Source: Rhodanobacter lindaniclasticus
Lineage (GTDB): Bacteria > Pseudomonadota > Gammaproteobacteria > Xanthomonadales > Rhodanobacteraceae
DNA: 64,000 nt
Assembly (NCBI RefSeq): GCF_004799035.1
Contig: NZ_MWIO01000014.1
Span: forward strand, 124,001 to 188,000
Reading direction: 5' to 3'
The notes under the pieces were generated by a model. It ran no database searches and was not told the origin of the DNA. It saw nothing but the letters and a program-made list of their open reading frames with translations. Numbering within the stretch: position 1 is the first letter of the stretch; every line of letters begins with the position of its first letter. Positions 30,662 to 38,990 of this stretch are shown here, piece after piece. Position numbers and translations under genes: made by a program.

Positions 30662-32083
30662 TTAAGGACCCGGTGCGGCGCGCGGGAAGGGCCCCGGGCG
30701 CGACACCTGCGGCAACGCGATCGCCGCCACCGCGCGGTCGCGTCCCCCGCGCTTGGCGTCGTAGAGCGCGGAGTCGGCGCGCCGGATCAGATCCTCCGCG
30801 ACATCGCCGGCGACCGTCTGCGCCATGCCGATGCTGACCGTCACCCTGCAATGCGGCCACGCGAAACCGCGGAATGCGTCGAGCAGGCGCGTCGCCACCT
30901 CACTGGCGCCGCTGATGTCGGTACCCGGCAACAGCAGCACGAACTCCTCGCCGCCGTAGCGTGCAGCCATGTCCGCCGGGCGCAACGCTGCGCGCAGCAG
31001 GTGGCCGGTGATGCGCAGCACCTGGTCGCCGGCCAGGTGACCGAACTCGTCGTTGAAGGTCTTGAAGTGGTCCAGGTCGAACATCAGCAGCGAGAACATC
31101 GTGTCGTGCTCGCGCTGCCCGCGCAGCAGGCCGGCGAGTGCCTCGTCGAACGCGCGCCGGTTGGGCAGCCCGGTGAGGATGTCGGTGCCGGCATCGTTGC
31201 GCAACACGGTGCTCTCGCGGCGCTGGCGTTCCAGCTTGTCGAACAGGCTGGCTACCCACCACACCAGCCCGGCCACCGCGCCGCCGCTGAACAACGCCAC
31301 GAACACGAAGGCCAGCGTCTCGGGGAGGCCCAGCCAGGACTGCAGCAACTCGAACACGAACGCGAACACCGCCGACAGCAGCAAGGCCGGCAGCAGCAGC
31401 CGCCGCGCCAGGGCACCGCCCAGCGTATCCGCGGTGGCCACGCGGGTCAGCCCGAGCGTGGGCGAAGCGCACAGCCAGCCGAGCGTAGTCAACAGCACCA
31501 ACAACGCGGAGTGCAGCGGCATGCGCCCGAACGGCATGGTGCCCTTGCCGGCCAGCGCGATGCCATAGGAGGCGAGCCCGGTCATCGCGATCGCCAACGC
31601 GCCCAGGGCCAGCGCGTCGCGCACACGCGGCCAGCGTGGCGCCGGCAGCAGGCCCAGCGCACCGAGCAGCACGAAGCCTGCCGCAACCGGTTCGGCCATG
31701 CGCCCGGAGTCGCGAGCCGACAGCTCGCCAAGCAGGCGATCGATACGCAAGTCGACCAGCCACAGATACTCCGCCAGAGTCGCCGCGCCGAGCACCAGCA
31801 CGCCCAGCGACAGCCAGCGGGCGAGGCCCGACCACGACGGCGCCGGATGATGGCTGAGCAGCAGCGAGCCGCCGGACAGCACGAATCCGGCCGCCGCATT
31901 CGCGGTCATCGCCGGCTGTCCCGGCCACATCGTGGTCAGCGGCGAACGCTGCAACCACCAGCCGGCCAGCACGATCAGCGCGGCCCCGCAGACCAGCAGC
32001 GCAGATGCACGCGAGAAGCTCAGGAACCCCCGCACGACAGCGAGATCGTGATGGAACGGCACGGTGAACATCGTCACCCCCAT
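30662..32083 (-). CDS. Diguanylate cyclase with membrane sensor region
   Basis: A 473-residue GGDEF protein that makes cyclic di-GMP. About eight hydrophobic segments occupy residues 15-300 and form a membrane sensor of no family I can name. The C-terminal domain has the active-site motif GGEEF and an inhibitory-site RPAD five residues before it, so product feedback is expected. Two starts are possible, ATG 32083 and ATG 32071 (the latter with GGGGGTG upstream). The FNR-type box at 32160-32173 lies between this gene and the RNase gene and could also affect it. Confidence 0.88.
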   Translation of the reverse strand: MGVTMFTVPFHHDLAVVRGFLSFSRASALLVCGAALIVLAGWWLQRSPLTTMWPGQPAMTANAAAGFVLSGGSLLLSHHPAPSWSGLARWLSLGVLVLGAATLAEYLWLVDLRIDRLLGELSARDSGRMAEPVAAGFVLLGALGLLPAPRWPRVRDALALGALAIAMTGLASYGIALAGKGTMPFGRMPLHSALLVLLTTLGWLCASPTLGLTRVATADTLGGALARRLLLPALLLSAVFAFVFELLQSWLGLPETLAFVFVALFSGGAVAGLVWWVASLFDKLERQRRESTVLRNDAGTDILTGLPNRRAFDEALAGLLRGQREHDTMFSLLMFDLDHFKTFNDEFGHLAGDQVLRITGHLLRAALRPADMAARYGGEEFVLLLPGTDISGASEVATRLLDAFRGFAWPHCRVTVSIGMAQTVAGDVAEDLIRRADSALYDAKRGGRDRAVAAIALPQVSRPGPFPRAAPGP

Positions 32084-32159
32084 ACTCCGGCGAGCCTTCC
32101 GCAAGTTCGGCAGTACGCCGGCACCGGACCGACCATGGCATAGTCGGCAGGCGCCCGAA

Positions 32160-32201
32160 TTGACGACGATCAATCCGACGACTGGCCTGGCCTGCCAGAG
32201 T
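32160..32201 (+). promoter_or_regulatory. FNR/Dnr-type promoter of the second beta-CASP RNase
   Basis: TTGAC-GACG-ATCAA is at 32160-32173 with CAGAGT at 32196-32201, 29.5 bp from the centre. The predicted start near 32208 is 26 bases before the ATG at 32234. Confidence 0.72.
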
Positions 32202-32233
32202 CTGCGCCAGCCGCCCGCACCGTCGAGGAAATC

Positions 32234-33625
32234 ATGCTCATTTACAGCTGCCATGGTGCCGCCAAGCAGGTCACCGGCTCTTGCCACCTGATTACCTGCA
32301 ACGACCGCCGCGTGCTGATCGACTGCGGCCTGTTCCAGGGCAGCGAGGAGGTCGAGCGGGCCAACGCCGAACCGTTCGGCTTCGACCCGGCCGGCATCGA
32401 CGTGCTGCTGCTCACCCACGCGCACCTGGACCATTGCGGCAGGATTCCGCTGCTGGTGCGCCGGGGTTTTCGCGGCCGCATCCTGACCACCGCCGCCACC
32501 CGCGAACTGGCGCGGGTGGTGATGCTCGATTCCGCCGGCCTGCAGGAAGAGGACGCGCGCCGCGCGCAACGCAACAACCGACGCGGCGAGACGGTGGCGC
32601 CGCCGCTGTACACCCTGGACGACGCGCTGCACGCGCTGGACTTCTTCGGCCCGGATGTCGGCTACGACGAAACCGTGCAGGTCACCGATGGCATCCGCGC
32701 CCGCTTTCTCGATGCCGGCCACATCCTCGGCTCGGCCTCGATCCTGCTGCAGATCGACGACGGCGAGAAGCAACGGCGCATGCTGTTTTCCGGCGACCTC
32801 GGCAACCCGGGTCGCCCGCTGCTGCGCGACCCGACGCCCGCCCCACCAGCCGACTACGTGGTGATGGAAAGCACCTACGGCGACCGTCCGCACCGCTCGG
32901 TGCCGGACTCGGTGGACGAGATGTACCAGGCCATCCGCGACACGGTGAACCGGCGCGGCAACGTGGTGATCCCCACCTTTGCGCTGGAGCGCACCCAGGA
33001 AATTCTCTACTACCTGCACCGCGGCATCGCCGACGGCGCGATCCCGCCGCACGTGCGGGTGTTCCTGGATTCGCCGATGGCGATCTCCGCCACCGAAATC
33101 TTCCGTCGCCACCCGGAATGCTTCGACGACGGCTTCCTCGCCGAGCTGCGGCACGGCGACCCGTTCGCCATGCCCGGCCTGCACTTCACCCGCGAGACGG
33201 CCGAGTCGATGGCGATCAACAACGTCGACGGCGGCGCGATCATCCTGGCCGGCTCGGGCATGTGCAACGGTGGTCGCGTGCGCCACCACCTCAAGCACAA
33301 CCTGTGGCGCGAGCGCTGCAGCGTGGTGTTCGTCGGCTATGCGGCGGAAGGCACGCTGGCGCGGCGGATCATCGACGGGGCGCCCAGCGTGCGCGTGTTC
33401 AACGAGGAGATCCCGGTACGCGCGCAGGTGTGGACCATCAACGGCTTCTCCGCGCACGCCGACCGGCCCTCGCTGCTGGCCTGGCTGGGCGACGCGCCGC
33501 GGCGCAAGGTGTTCCTGGTGCACGGCGAATACGGCCGCGGCATGCGCGTGATGCAGGAGGTGCTGGCCGGGCGCGGCATCGCCTGCCAGCTGCCTGGCCT
33601 GCACGAGCCGATCAAGCTCGACTGA
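32234..33625 (+). CDS. Metallo-beta-lactamase/beta-CASP ribonuclease, second copy
   Basis: A 463-residue beta-CASP MBL protein, paralogous over its whole length to the one at 24824. The zinc motif HAHLDH is at residues 62-67; other motifs are DAGHILGSA, FSGDLGNPG, ESTYGDR, PTFALERTQEILYYL, GSGMCNGGRVRHHL, NGFSAHAD and VHGE. It probably processes or degrades RNA. Unlike its paralogue it stands alone and has a strong FNR-type promoter, so it may be the low-oxygen version. It is 148 bp upstream of the porin-like gene, which has its own FNR-type box. Confidence 0.93.
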   Translation: MLIYSCHGAAKQVTGSCHLITCNDRRVLIDCGLFQGSEEVERANAEPFGFDPAGIDVLLLTHAHLDHCGRIPLLVRRGFRGRILTTAATRELARVVMLDSAGLQEEDARRAQRNNRRGETVAPPLYTLDDALHALDFFGPDVGYDETVQVTDGIRARFLDAGHILGSASILLQIDDGEKQRRMLFSGDLGNPGRPLLRDPTPAPPADYVVMESTYGDRPHRSVPDSVDEMYQAIRDTVNRRGNVVIPTFALERTQEILYYLHRGIADGAIPPHVRVFLDSPMAISATEIFRRHPECFDDGFLAELRHGDPFAMPGLHFTRETAESMAINNVDGGAIILAGSGMCNGGRVRHHLKHNLWRERCSVVFVGYAAEGTLARRIIDGAPSVRVFNEEIPVRAQVWTINGFSAHADRPSLLAWLGDAPRRKVFLVHGEYGRGMRVMQEVLAGRGIACQLPGLHEPIKLD

Positions 33626-33672
33626 AGCCGCCGGCGGCCGGACAACCGCACGAAACACGACACGCCGCGCAG

Positions 33673-33714
33673 TTGACGCTGGTCAAAGAGACGCTGGCCG
33701 CAGGTGCGCAGACT
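33673..33714 (+). promoter_or_regulatory. FNR/Dnr-type promoter of the heme-porin gene pair
   Basis: The perfect-arm palindrome TTGAC-GCTG-GTCAA is at 33673-33686 with CAGACT at 33709-33714 at the common 29.5-bp distance. The predicted start near 33721 leaves a leader of about 53 bases. Confidence 0.72.
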
Positions 33715-33773
33715 GTGTCCGCCGCCTGTCGCCCCAGGGGAAGGTGGCCGTCCCACGGCTTCGAGAGCAAATC

Positions 33774-35165
33774 ATGATGAAGCGGATCCATCTCCCGTGC
33801 TTCCCTGCGCGCCACGACCTCCATGCCATGGTGCACGTCCCGTCGCCCGGCAGCGGCGCCGAGCGCGCGCGTGCGACCCGATCCCTGTGGCGCGCCGTGC
33901 CGTGGCTGCTGCTGGGTGCGTGGCTGGCGATCCTGCCGACGCAGAATGCCTCGGCCATGCCCGAGTTCGCGCGCCGCTACAGCCTCAGCTGCGTCGCCTG
34001 CCATTCCGCCTTCCCGCGCCTCAACAAGTTCGGCGAGATCTTCGCCAAGAACAACATGCGTCTGCCGAACTGGATGGAAACCTCCGCCCAGCTCAACGAC
34101 GATCGGCTCGCGCTGCCCGACCACGTGCCGCTGGCCATCCGCGCCCAGGCCTATCTGCAGGGCCGCCAAGGCCAGGCGATCGACCCGATCAGCGGCGCCC
34201 GCCAATCCGCCGCGACTGACTTCCAGTCGCCGTACCTGCTCAAGCTGCTGTCCAGCGCGCCACTGAGCAAGAACATCACCTATTACTTCTACGCGATCAT
34301 GGGGGAGAAGGGCGGCAACGGCGAAGTTCTGGTGGAGGACGCCTGGTTCCGCCATGCCGACATCTTCGGCAGCGGCATCGGCATGATGCTCGGCCAGTTC
34401 TCGCTGTCCGACTCGATGTTCCCGCGCGAAATCCGCCTGCCGTTCCAAGATTACATGGTCTACCGCATGGCCGGCGTCACCTACGACCGCGGCGTGCTGT
34501 TCGACCGCGACATCGGGCGCTTCGGCATCGACCTCGGCTTCACCAACGGCAACGGCATCACCGACAACTTCAAGATCAACGGCACCGGCTACTCGCGTCC
34601 GGACCGGATGTTCGACAGCGACAGCTCCAAGACCACCTTCGCCCACATCGGTACCGACATCGGCCCGGTGGCGGTCGGCGTGTTCGGTGCCGCGGGCAAG
34701 CAGCGCGGCGCCGCCGGCCCGGCCGGCATGGACAAGAGCCAGCGCAACACCGACAAGCGCGTCGTCGGCCTGGACGCGTCCGGCGACATCGGCGCCAACA
34801 CCCACTGGTACACGCAATACCTGTGGAACGACTGGGACGGCTTCCTCGATGCCGACCCGACGCGCAACTACCGCTGGAGCGGCGGCTTCGCCGGCGTGGA
34901 CTGGATCCCCGATGACCGCTGGGCGTTCTCCGCGCTGTACAACCGGGCCAGCGCCGGCGACCTGGCGCACACCAACACCATCTTCGAAGGCATCGACATC
35001 AACAGCCTGAGCCTGACCGCGTCGTATTACTTCATGCGCAACGTCAAGGGCATCATCGAGCTCAACGTCGATTTCCAGAACCGGACCCGGCCCACCGGCC
35101 CCTACTTCACCGGCCACCTGAGCAGCGAGAACTACATCCTGTTCGGCTTCGACACGGCGTTCTGA
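33774..35165 (+). CDS. Porin-like beta-barrel protein with one N-terminal c-type heme motif
   Basis: A 463-residue exported protein. After a long leader (hydrophobic core about 43-54, cleavage near NASA-MPEF) the mature N-terminus carries a single CVACH heme site (73-77) in a segment ending FPRLNKFGEIFAKNNMRLPNW. The remaining 370 residues alternate polar and aromatic residues with Gly/Asn turns and end in FGFDTAF, with a terminal Phe, as in outer-membrane barrels. I know similar sequences only as uncharacterised cytochrome-c-motif proteins. It may carry electrons at or across the outer membrane, or be a heme-bearing channel. ATG 33774 is chosen; ATG 33828 also gives a signal peptide. Confidence 0.7.
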   Translation: MMKRIHLPCFPARHDLHAMVHVPSPGSGAERARATRSLWRAVPWLLLGAWLAILPTQNASAMPEFARRYSLSCVACHSAFPRLNKFGEIFAKNNMRLPNWMETSAQLNDDRLALPDHVPLAIRAQAYLQGRQGQAIDPISGARQSAATDFQSPYLLKLLSSAPLSKNITYYFYAIMGEKGGNGEVLVEDAWFRHADIFGSGIGMMLGQFSLSDSMFPREIRLPFQDYMVYRMAGVTYDRGVLFDRDIGRFGIDLGFTNGNGITDNFKINGTGYSRPDRMFDSDSSKTTFAHIGTDIGPVAVGVFGAAGKQRGAAGPAGMDKSQRNTDKRVVGLDASGDIGANTHWYTQYLWNDWDGFLDADPTRNYRWSGGFAGVDWIPDDRWAFSALYNRASAGDLAHTNTIFEGIDINSLSLTASYYFMRNVKGIIELNVDFQNRTRPTGPYFTGHLSSENYILFGFDTAF

Positions 35166-35166
35166 G

Positions 35167-35718
35167 ATGCGCTCCCGTCGGTTCCCCAAGCGGTCACCCG
35201 TGCACCTCGCGGCGCTGGTGCTGGTGCTCGCCGCCGGCGGCAACGCGCAGGCGCAGGCGTTGCAGGTGGGCACCCTGCGCATCGAATCGACGCCGTCGGG
35301 TGCGGAGGTCGAGCTGATCGGCGGCAAGGCCGGCGTGACGCCGCTGACGATCACCGAGCGCGACATCTACCCGAACAGCTACCCGGACGCCCGCGCCGAA
35401 CGCTACGGCATGATCACCCTGCGCCACGCCGGCTGCGAGCCGTTGACGCATCGGGTGACGCTGGACGACCTCAAGCAGGACCTGCACCTGCGCCTGGACT
35501 GCATCGCGTCGGCGTCGACGCCCGCGGCCAGCCGGGTGCCCGCGCCGCTGGCAGCCCCGGCGACGCTGCCGCCTGCACCGGTGCCATCCGTGCCGCAACG
35601 ACGGCTGCGCCAGCTCGAGGTGCTGCAGGAGCTGCTGGACGAAGGCCTGATCACCCCGGCCGAGGAACAGCGCGTGCGTCGACGGATCCTGCAGCCAGGC
35701 ACCCACCCGGGCCACTGA
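35167..35718 (+). CDS. Secreted PEGA-like protein with SHOCT-like C-terminus
   Basis: A 183-residue protein with a signal peptide (ALVLVLAAGGNAQAQA). Residues about 33-115 resemble a PEGA-type beta domain (GTLRIESTPSGAEVELIGGKAGVTPLTI). A proline/alanine linker leads to a C-terminal helix pair RLRQLEVLQELLDEGLITPAEE, a SHOCT-like motif. It follows the porin-like gene by one base and is surely co-transcribed. Its role is unknown; a peptidoglycan- or membrane-anchored partner of the porin is possible. Confidence 0.72.
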   Translation: MRSRRFPKRSPVHLAALVLVLAAGGNAQAQALQVGTLRIESTPSGAEVELIGGKAGVTPLTITERDIYPNSYPDARAERYGMITLRHAGCEPLTHRVTLDDLKQDLHLRLDCIASASTPAASRVPAPLAAPATLPPAPVPSVPQRRLRQLEVLQELLDEGLITPAEEQRVRRRILQPGTHPGH

Positions 35719-35817
35719 AAGAGCCCGCGGCCGCCCGTCACTGGCGAGGCGGCAGCCACGTCCCCGCCGTGGTGAAGTCCGCCGCTCGTGCCGCGCGTGT
35801 CGAAAGTGCACATCTGC

Positions 35818-35859
35818 TTGACCTGGATCAGAAGCGCCGCCTGCCGCCATTCCTATAGT
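35818..35859 (+). promoter_or_regulatory. FNR/Dnr-type promoter of the cNOR-like operon
   Basis: TTGAC-CTGG-ATCAG lies at 35818-35831, and the best -10 of the set, TATAGT, at 35854-35859, begins 29.5 bp from its centre, exactly class II geometry. Transcription should start near 35866, giving an 83-base leader to the ATG at 35949. Apart from this promoter the 230-bp gap after 35718 holds nothing recognisable. Confidence 0.75.
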
Positions 35860-35948
35860 GGGCGTGACTGACGCGGATTCCTCGGGGAGGGACGTGCGGT
35901 GTACGAGATTTCCCGGCAAGGCCCGAATCGACCGTAGGGGAGAGTCGC

Positions 35949-36200
35949 ATGTCGCAGCGGATTTCGGATCTGACGCTTTCGGTGCTGGCCTGCGTGGCGG
36001 CGTTCGGGCTGTCCTGGCCCTTCTGGCGTGATTTCGAGTACTGGCCCGAATCGCATGTCGCCTGGTGGATCTATTTCGCCGTGGGCTTCGTGCTGGCGGT
36101 GTGGGTGTTCTACCTGTTCATCGGCAGCCTGCGCATCCTGTTCCTGCACGACACCCAGGCCACGCCGCCTTCCGTCGACGACAAGGGGGGCCAGCCATGA
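35949..36200 (+). CDS. Small two-helix membrane protein leading the cNOR-like operon
   Basis: An 83-residue protein with two predicted TM helices (about 8-25 and 38-60) and a short polar tail. It is not recognised. GGGGAGAG seven bases upstream supports the start, and it overlaps the cytochrome gene by ATGA, so it is co-translated. A small assembly or accessory subunit of the oxidoreductase is a fair guess, similar to the small subunits seen in heme-copper oxidases. Confidence 0.75.
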   Translation: MSQRISDLTLSVLACVAAFGLSWPFWRDFEYWPESHVAWWIYFAVGFVLAVWVFYLFIGSLRILFLHDTQATPPSVDDKGGQP

Positions 36201-37159
36201 GCTGCGGATCAGGCGACAGCAGTTGCGAAAAACCGCGGCGCCGCAGCGCGCTGCTTTTGCTCGGCGTCATGGCGCTGATCTTCATCGCCTTGTCGGTGTT
36301 CTCCTTCCTGCCCTCGCGCGGACAGGCCACACCGGACGCGGTGAGCTTCGGCCCGTACCAGGCCAACGACGGCAAGCGCGTGTTCCAGGCCTACAACTGC
36401 ATGGGCTGCCACACCATGGTCGGCAATGGCGCCTATCTGGGGCCGGACCTCACCGAGGTGTACAGGCACGCGGGACCGGCGTGGCTGGCGGCGTTCCTGC
36501 CCTCGGCCGGCGGCTGGCCCACCGAGGCGGCGGTACGCGCCCAGCTGCTCGATCCGAACCAGCACGCCGACACCGGCACCGACACCATCGACGCCTACCT
36601 GCAGAAATATCCCGGTGCGGCGGCCCGCATCCAACGACGCGGCGGCGGCACCACGCTGATGCCGAACCTGCCGCTGAGCAAGGACGAGATCGGCCAGCTG
36701 ATCGCCTACCTCAAATACACCTCGGCGATGAACACCGAGGGCTGGCCACCGAAGGTCGAAGCCGGCACGCTCGACCGCCGCCTGCAATTGGCGCATGGCC
36801 CAATCGCGCTGGCACAGGTCGTGCCTGCGGCGGCTGCGGCGACAACGCCGGTGGCAAGCGATCCGGCCGCATGGGGCGCGCAACTGGTCAAGGATTACGG
36901 CTGCGTGGCCTGTCACGCCAGTGACGACAAGAAGCTGGTGGGACCAGGCTGGGGCGGGCTGTATGAGTCCAGCGTGAGCTTGGCCGACGGCGGCAAGGTC
37001 AGCGCCGACGACGCCTACCTGGCCGAGTCGATCCGCCAGCCGAACGCGAAGATCGTGGCGGGTTATCCGCCGGGCGTGATGCCGGCCTACGACACCCTGC
37101 TCAAGAACGACGAGGTCGACGCCATCGTGGCCTACCTCCACACGCTGGAGAAGCAGTGA
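36197..37159 (+). CDS. norC: Di-heme NorC-like cytochrome c subunit with caa3-type C-terminal domain
   Basis: A membrane-anchored cytochrome of 320 residues, about twice the length of ordinary NorC. One TM (about 17-38) is followed by a NorC-like domain with CMGCH (68-72) in the typical ACNCMGCHTMVGNGAY-style setting and Met155 as likely sixth ligand. A second domain (about 222-320) has CVACH (236-240) and a region GPGWGGLYESSVSL...GYPPGVMPAY that resembles the cytochrome c domain fused to CoxB in caa3 oxidases. It likely receives electrons from azurin or cytochrome c and passes them to NorB. It overlaps both neighbours by 4 and 1 bases. Confidence 0.87.
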   Translation: MSCGSGDSSCEKPRRRSALLLLGVMALIFIALSVFSFLPSRGQATPDAVSFGPYQANDGKRVFQAYNCMGCHTMVGNGAYLGPDLTEVYRHAGPAWLAAFLPSAGGWPTEAAVRAQLLDPNQHADTGTDTIDAYLQKYPGAAARIQRRGGGTTLMPNLPLSKDEIGQLIAYLKYTSAMNTEGWPPKVEAGTLDRRLQLAHGPIALAQVVPAAAAATTPVASDPAAWGAQLVKDYGCVACHASDDKKLVGPGWGGLYESSVSLADGGKVSADDAYLAESIRQPNAKIVAGYPPGVMPAYDTLLKNDEVDAIVAYLHTLEKQ

Positions 37160-38847
37160 TGCAGATCCAATACCAGACCCAACGGCTGAGCTTGCGCTTT
37201 TTCATGCTGATGCTGGTGCTGTTCGTCGTCCAGGTGATCTACGGCATGATCCTGGCCGCGCAGCAGGTGGACCCGACCCTCCTGCAGGGATGGCTCAACT
37301 TCAACGTCGCCCGCGCCGAGCACCTCAACCTCGGCATCATGTGGATCGTGTGCGGCTTCATCGGCGCGATCGTGTTCGTGGCGCCACTGCTGGCCAAACG
37401 CGAGCTGGTGGCGCCGTGGCTGATCAAGTTCCTGTTCTACGCGGTCATCGGCATCGTGGTCTGGAACTTCTTCACCCAGTTCCTGGCCGAGCGCGGCATC
37501 GCCGGCTGGTGGCTGGGGCAACCGTGGCTGCAGCAGGGGCTGGAGTATCTCGAAGCCGGGCGCATCGCCGGCCTGCTGATCCTGGTCGGCTTCCTGATCC
37601 TGGCCTTCGTGGTGCTGCGCACGTTCCCGCGCGTGCGCGAATGGAACGAGGTGCACTGGGGCCTGGGCCTGGGCGTCGGCGCGCTGGCGGTGGTGTGGGT
37701 GTTCGGCCTGTTCTACGTGGCGCGGCTGGACCTGCAGGAATACTTCCGCTGGTTCGTGGTGCACTACTGGGTGGAAGGCGTGTGGGAGGTGATCCACATC
37801 AGCCTGATCGGCTACTTCCTGGTGCTGATGTTCAAGGCCGACGTGAAGTCGGTGGGCTTCGCGGTGTTCTGGGGCATCGCGCTGGTGTGGCTGTCCGGAC
37901 TGATCGGCAACGCGCACCACTACTTCTGGATCGGCACGCCGGAGTTCTGGCAATTCTGGGGCTCGCTGTTCAGCGCGCTGGAGCCGCTGCCGCTGGTGTT
38001 CTGCTTCTGGCACATCTACCTGGACGCGCACACCAACAAGCGCCCGCTGGAGAACGCGCCGGCGTTCTACTTCCTGCTCGGCTCGACCGTGCTGGAGCTG
38101 GTCGGCGCGGGCATCCTCGGCTTCGTGATGACCTTCGCGCTGACCAACGTGTGGTCGCACGGCACCTGGGTCACCGCCGGGCACGCGCACCTGGCGCTGT
38201 TCGGCACCTTCGGCATGCTCGGCATCGCCGCGGCGTATTACGCCACGCCGATCCTGCGCAAGGTGCCGCAGTTCGATCCGCGCCTGGGCAAGCTCGGTTT
38301 CTGGCTGGTGTTCATCGGCGTGCTGGGCATGGCGTTCGCGTTCGCCATCGGCGGCACGGTGCAGGTCTATGTCTATCGCATCCTGGGGCTGGACTGGTTC
38401 GGCGGCGACGTCAACCGCGCCATGGGCACCTACAAGGTCATGCTGCCGCTGTTCGGCCTGGTGCTGAGCACCGGCGCCGGCGTGCTGGCGTACGACCTGT
38501 TCACCCTGGGCCGGCGCATGCGTCCGCAGGCTGCCGTCGACGCCGAAACGACCCCGCATCCGGCCACCGGCTGGCGGCGACCACTGACCGGATTCGAAGC
38601 CGGCATCTGGCTGCTGCTGATGTGGCTGTTCGGCACGATCATCACGCTCGGCCTGCTCAGCTTCAACCTGCCGCACGTGCGCGTGGCGGGCGACCCCACC
38701 CTGCCCTACGTGCTGGCCGGCGTGGGTTATCCGGGCCTGCTGCTGGTCACCCTGCTGTTCGTGTGGCGCTTCATCGCCTCGCTGGAAGCGCGGGCCAGCG
38801 CACCGGCCATCTCGCCGCTGCTGCGGGTACTGCCGGCGCAGGGCTGA
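37159..38847 (+). CDS. norB: NorB-like catalytic subunit (cNOR family), long form
   Basis: A heme-copper superfamily protein of 562 residues with about 14 TM helices. NOR-type active-site residues are present: VVHYWVEGVWE near residue 200 (His plus E-x3-E), GNAHHYFWIG near 250, ALEPLP near 273 and AGHAHLALFG near 339. The cross-linked Tyr of oxidases is absent from this pattern, which argues for NO reductase over cbb3 oxidase, although automated annotation often calls such genes cbb3 subunit I. It is about 100 residues longer than standard NorB, mostly at the C-terminus. TGATG links it to norC, and a terminator follows. Confidence 0.87.
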   Translation: MQIQYQTQRLSLRFFMLMLVLFVVQVIYGMILAAQQVDPTLLQGWLNFNVARAEHLNLGIMWIVCGFIGAIVFVAPLLAKRELVAPWLIKFLFYAVIGIVVWNFFTQFLAERGIAGWWLGQPWLQQGLEYLEAGRIAGLLILVGFLILAFVVLRTFPRVREWNEVHWGLGLGVGALAVVWVFGLFYVARLDLQEYFRWFVVHYWVEGVWEVIHISLIGYFLVLMFKADVKSVGFAVFWGIALVWLSGLIGNAHHYFWIGTPEFWQFWGSLFSALEPLPLVFCFWHIYLDAHTNKRPLENAPAFYFLLGSTVLELVGAGILGFVMTFALTNVWSHGTWVTAGHAHLALFGTFGMLGIAAAYYATPILRKVPQFDPRLGKLGFWLVFIGVLGMAFAFAIGGTVQVYVYRILGLDWFGGDVNRAMGTYKVMLPLFGLVLSTGAGVLAYDLFTLGRRMRPQAAVDAETTPHPATGWRRPLTGFEAGIWLLLMWLFGTIITLGLLSFNLPHVRVAGDPTLPYVLAGVGYPGLLLVTLLFVWRFIASLEARASAPAISPLLRVLPAQG

Positions 38848-38882
38848 GCAGCCGACACCGGAAACGGTGGCAAGGAGCAACG

Positions 38883-38920
38883 GGGAAGGCCGTCGGGGGA
38901 GACCCCGCGGCCTTTTCCCT
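38883..38920 (+). terminator. Terminator of the cNOR-like operon
   Basis: GGCCG and CGGGG (38888-38898, one bulged T) pair with CCCCG and CGGCC (38903-38912) around a GAGA loop, flanked by AA/TT pairing and followed by TTTT. It lies 35 bp after the norB stop. Confidence 0.85.
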
Positions 38921-38990
38921 TGGTCCCGGTCACCGCCTTCCGCCGCACGTTCACGGGCGCCATCGCACCGACAGCGGTGGCGGTGGCGAC

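Noticed and set aside
37159-38847. cbb3-type cytochrome oxidase subunit I
   Set aside because: The E-x3-E pair after the first active-site His and the ALEPLP glutamate are NO reductase features, and the partner is NorC-like; CcoO and CcoP genes are missing.
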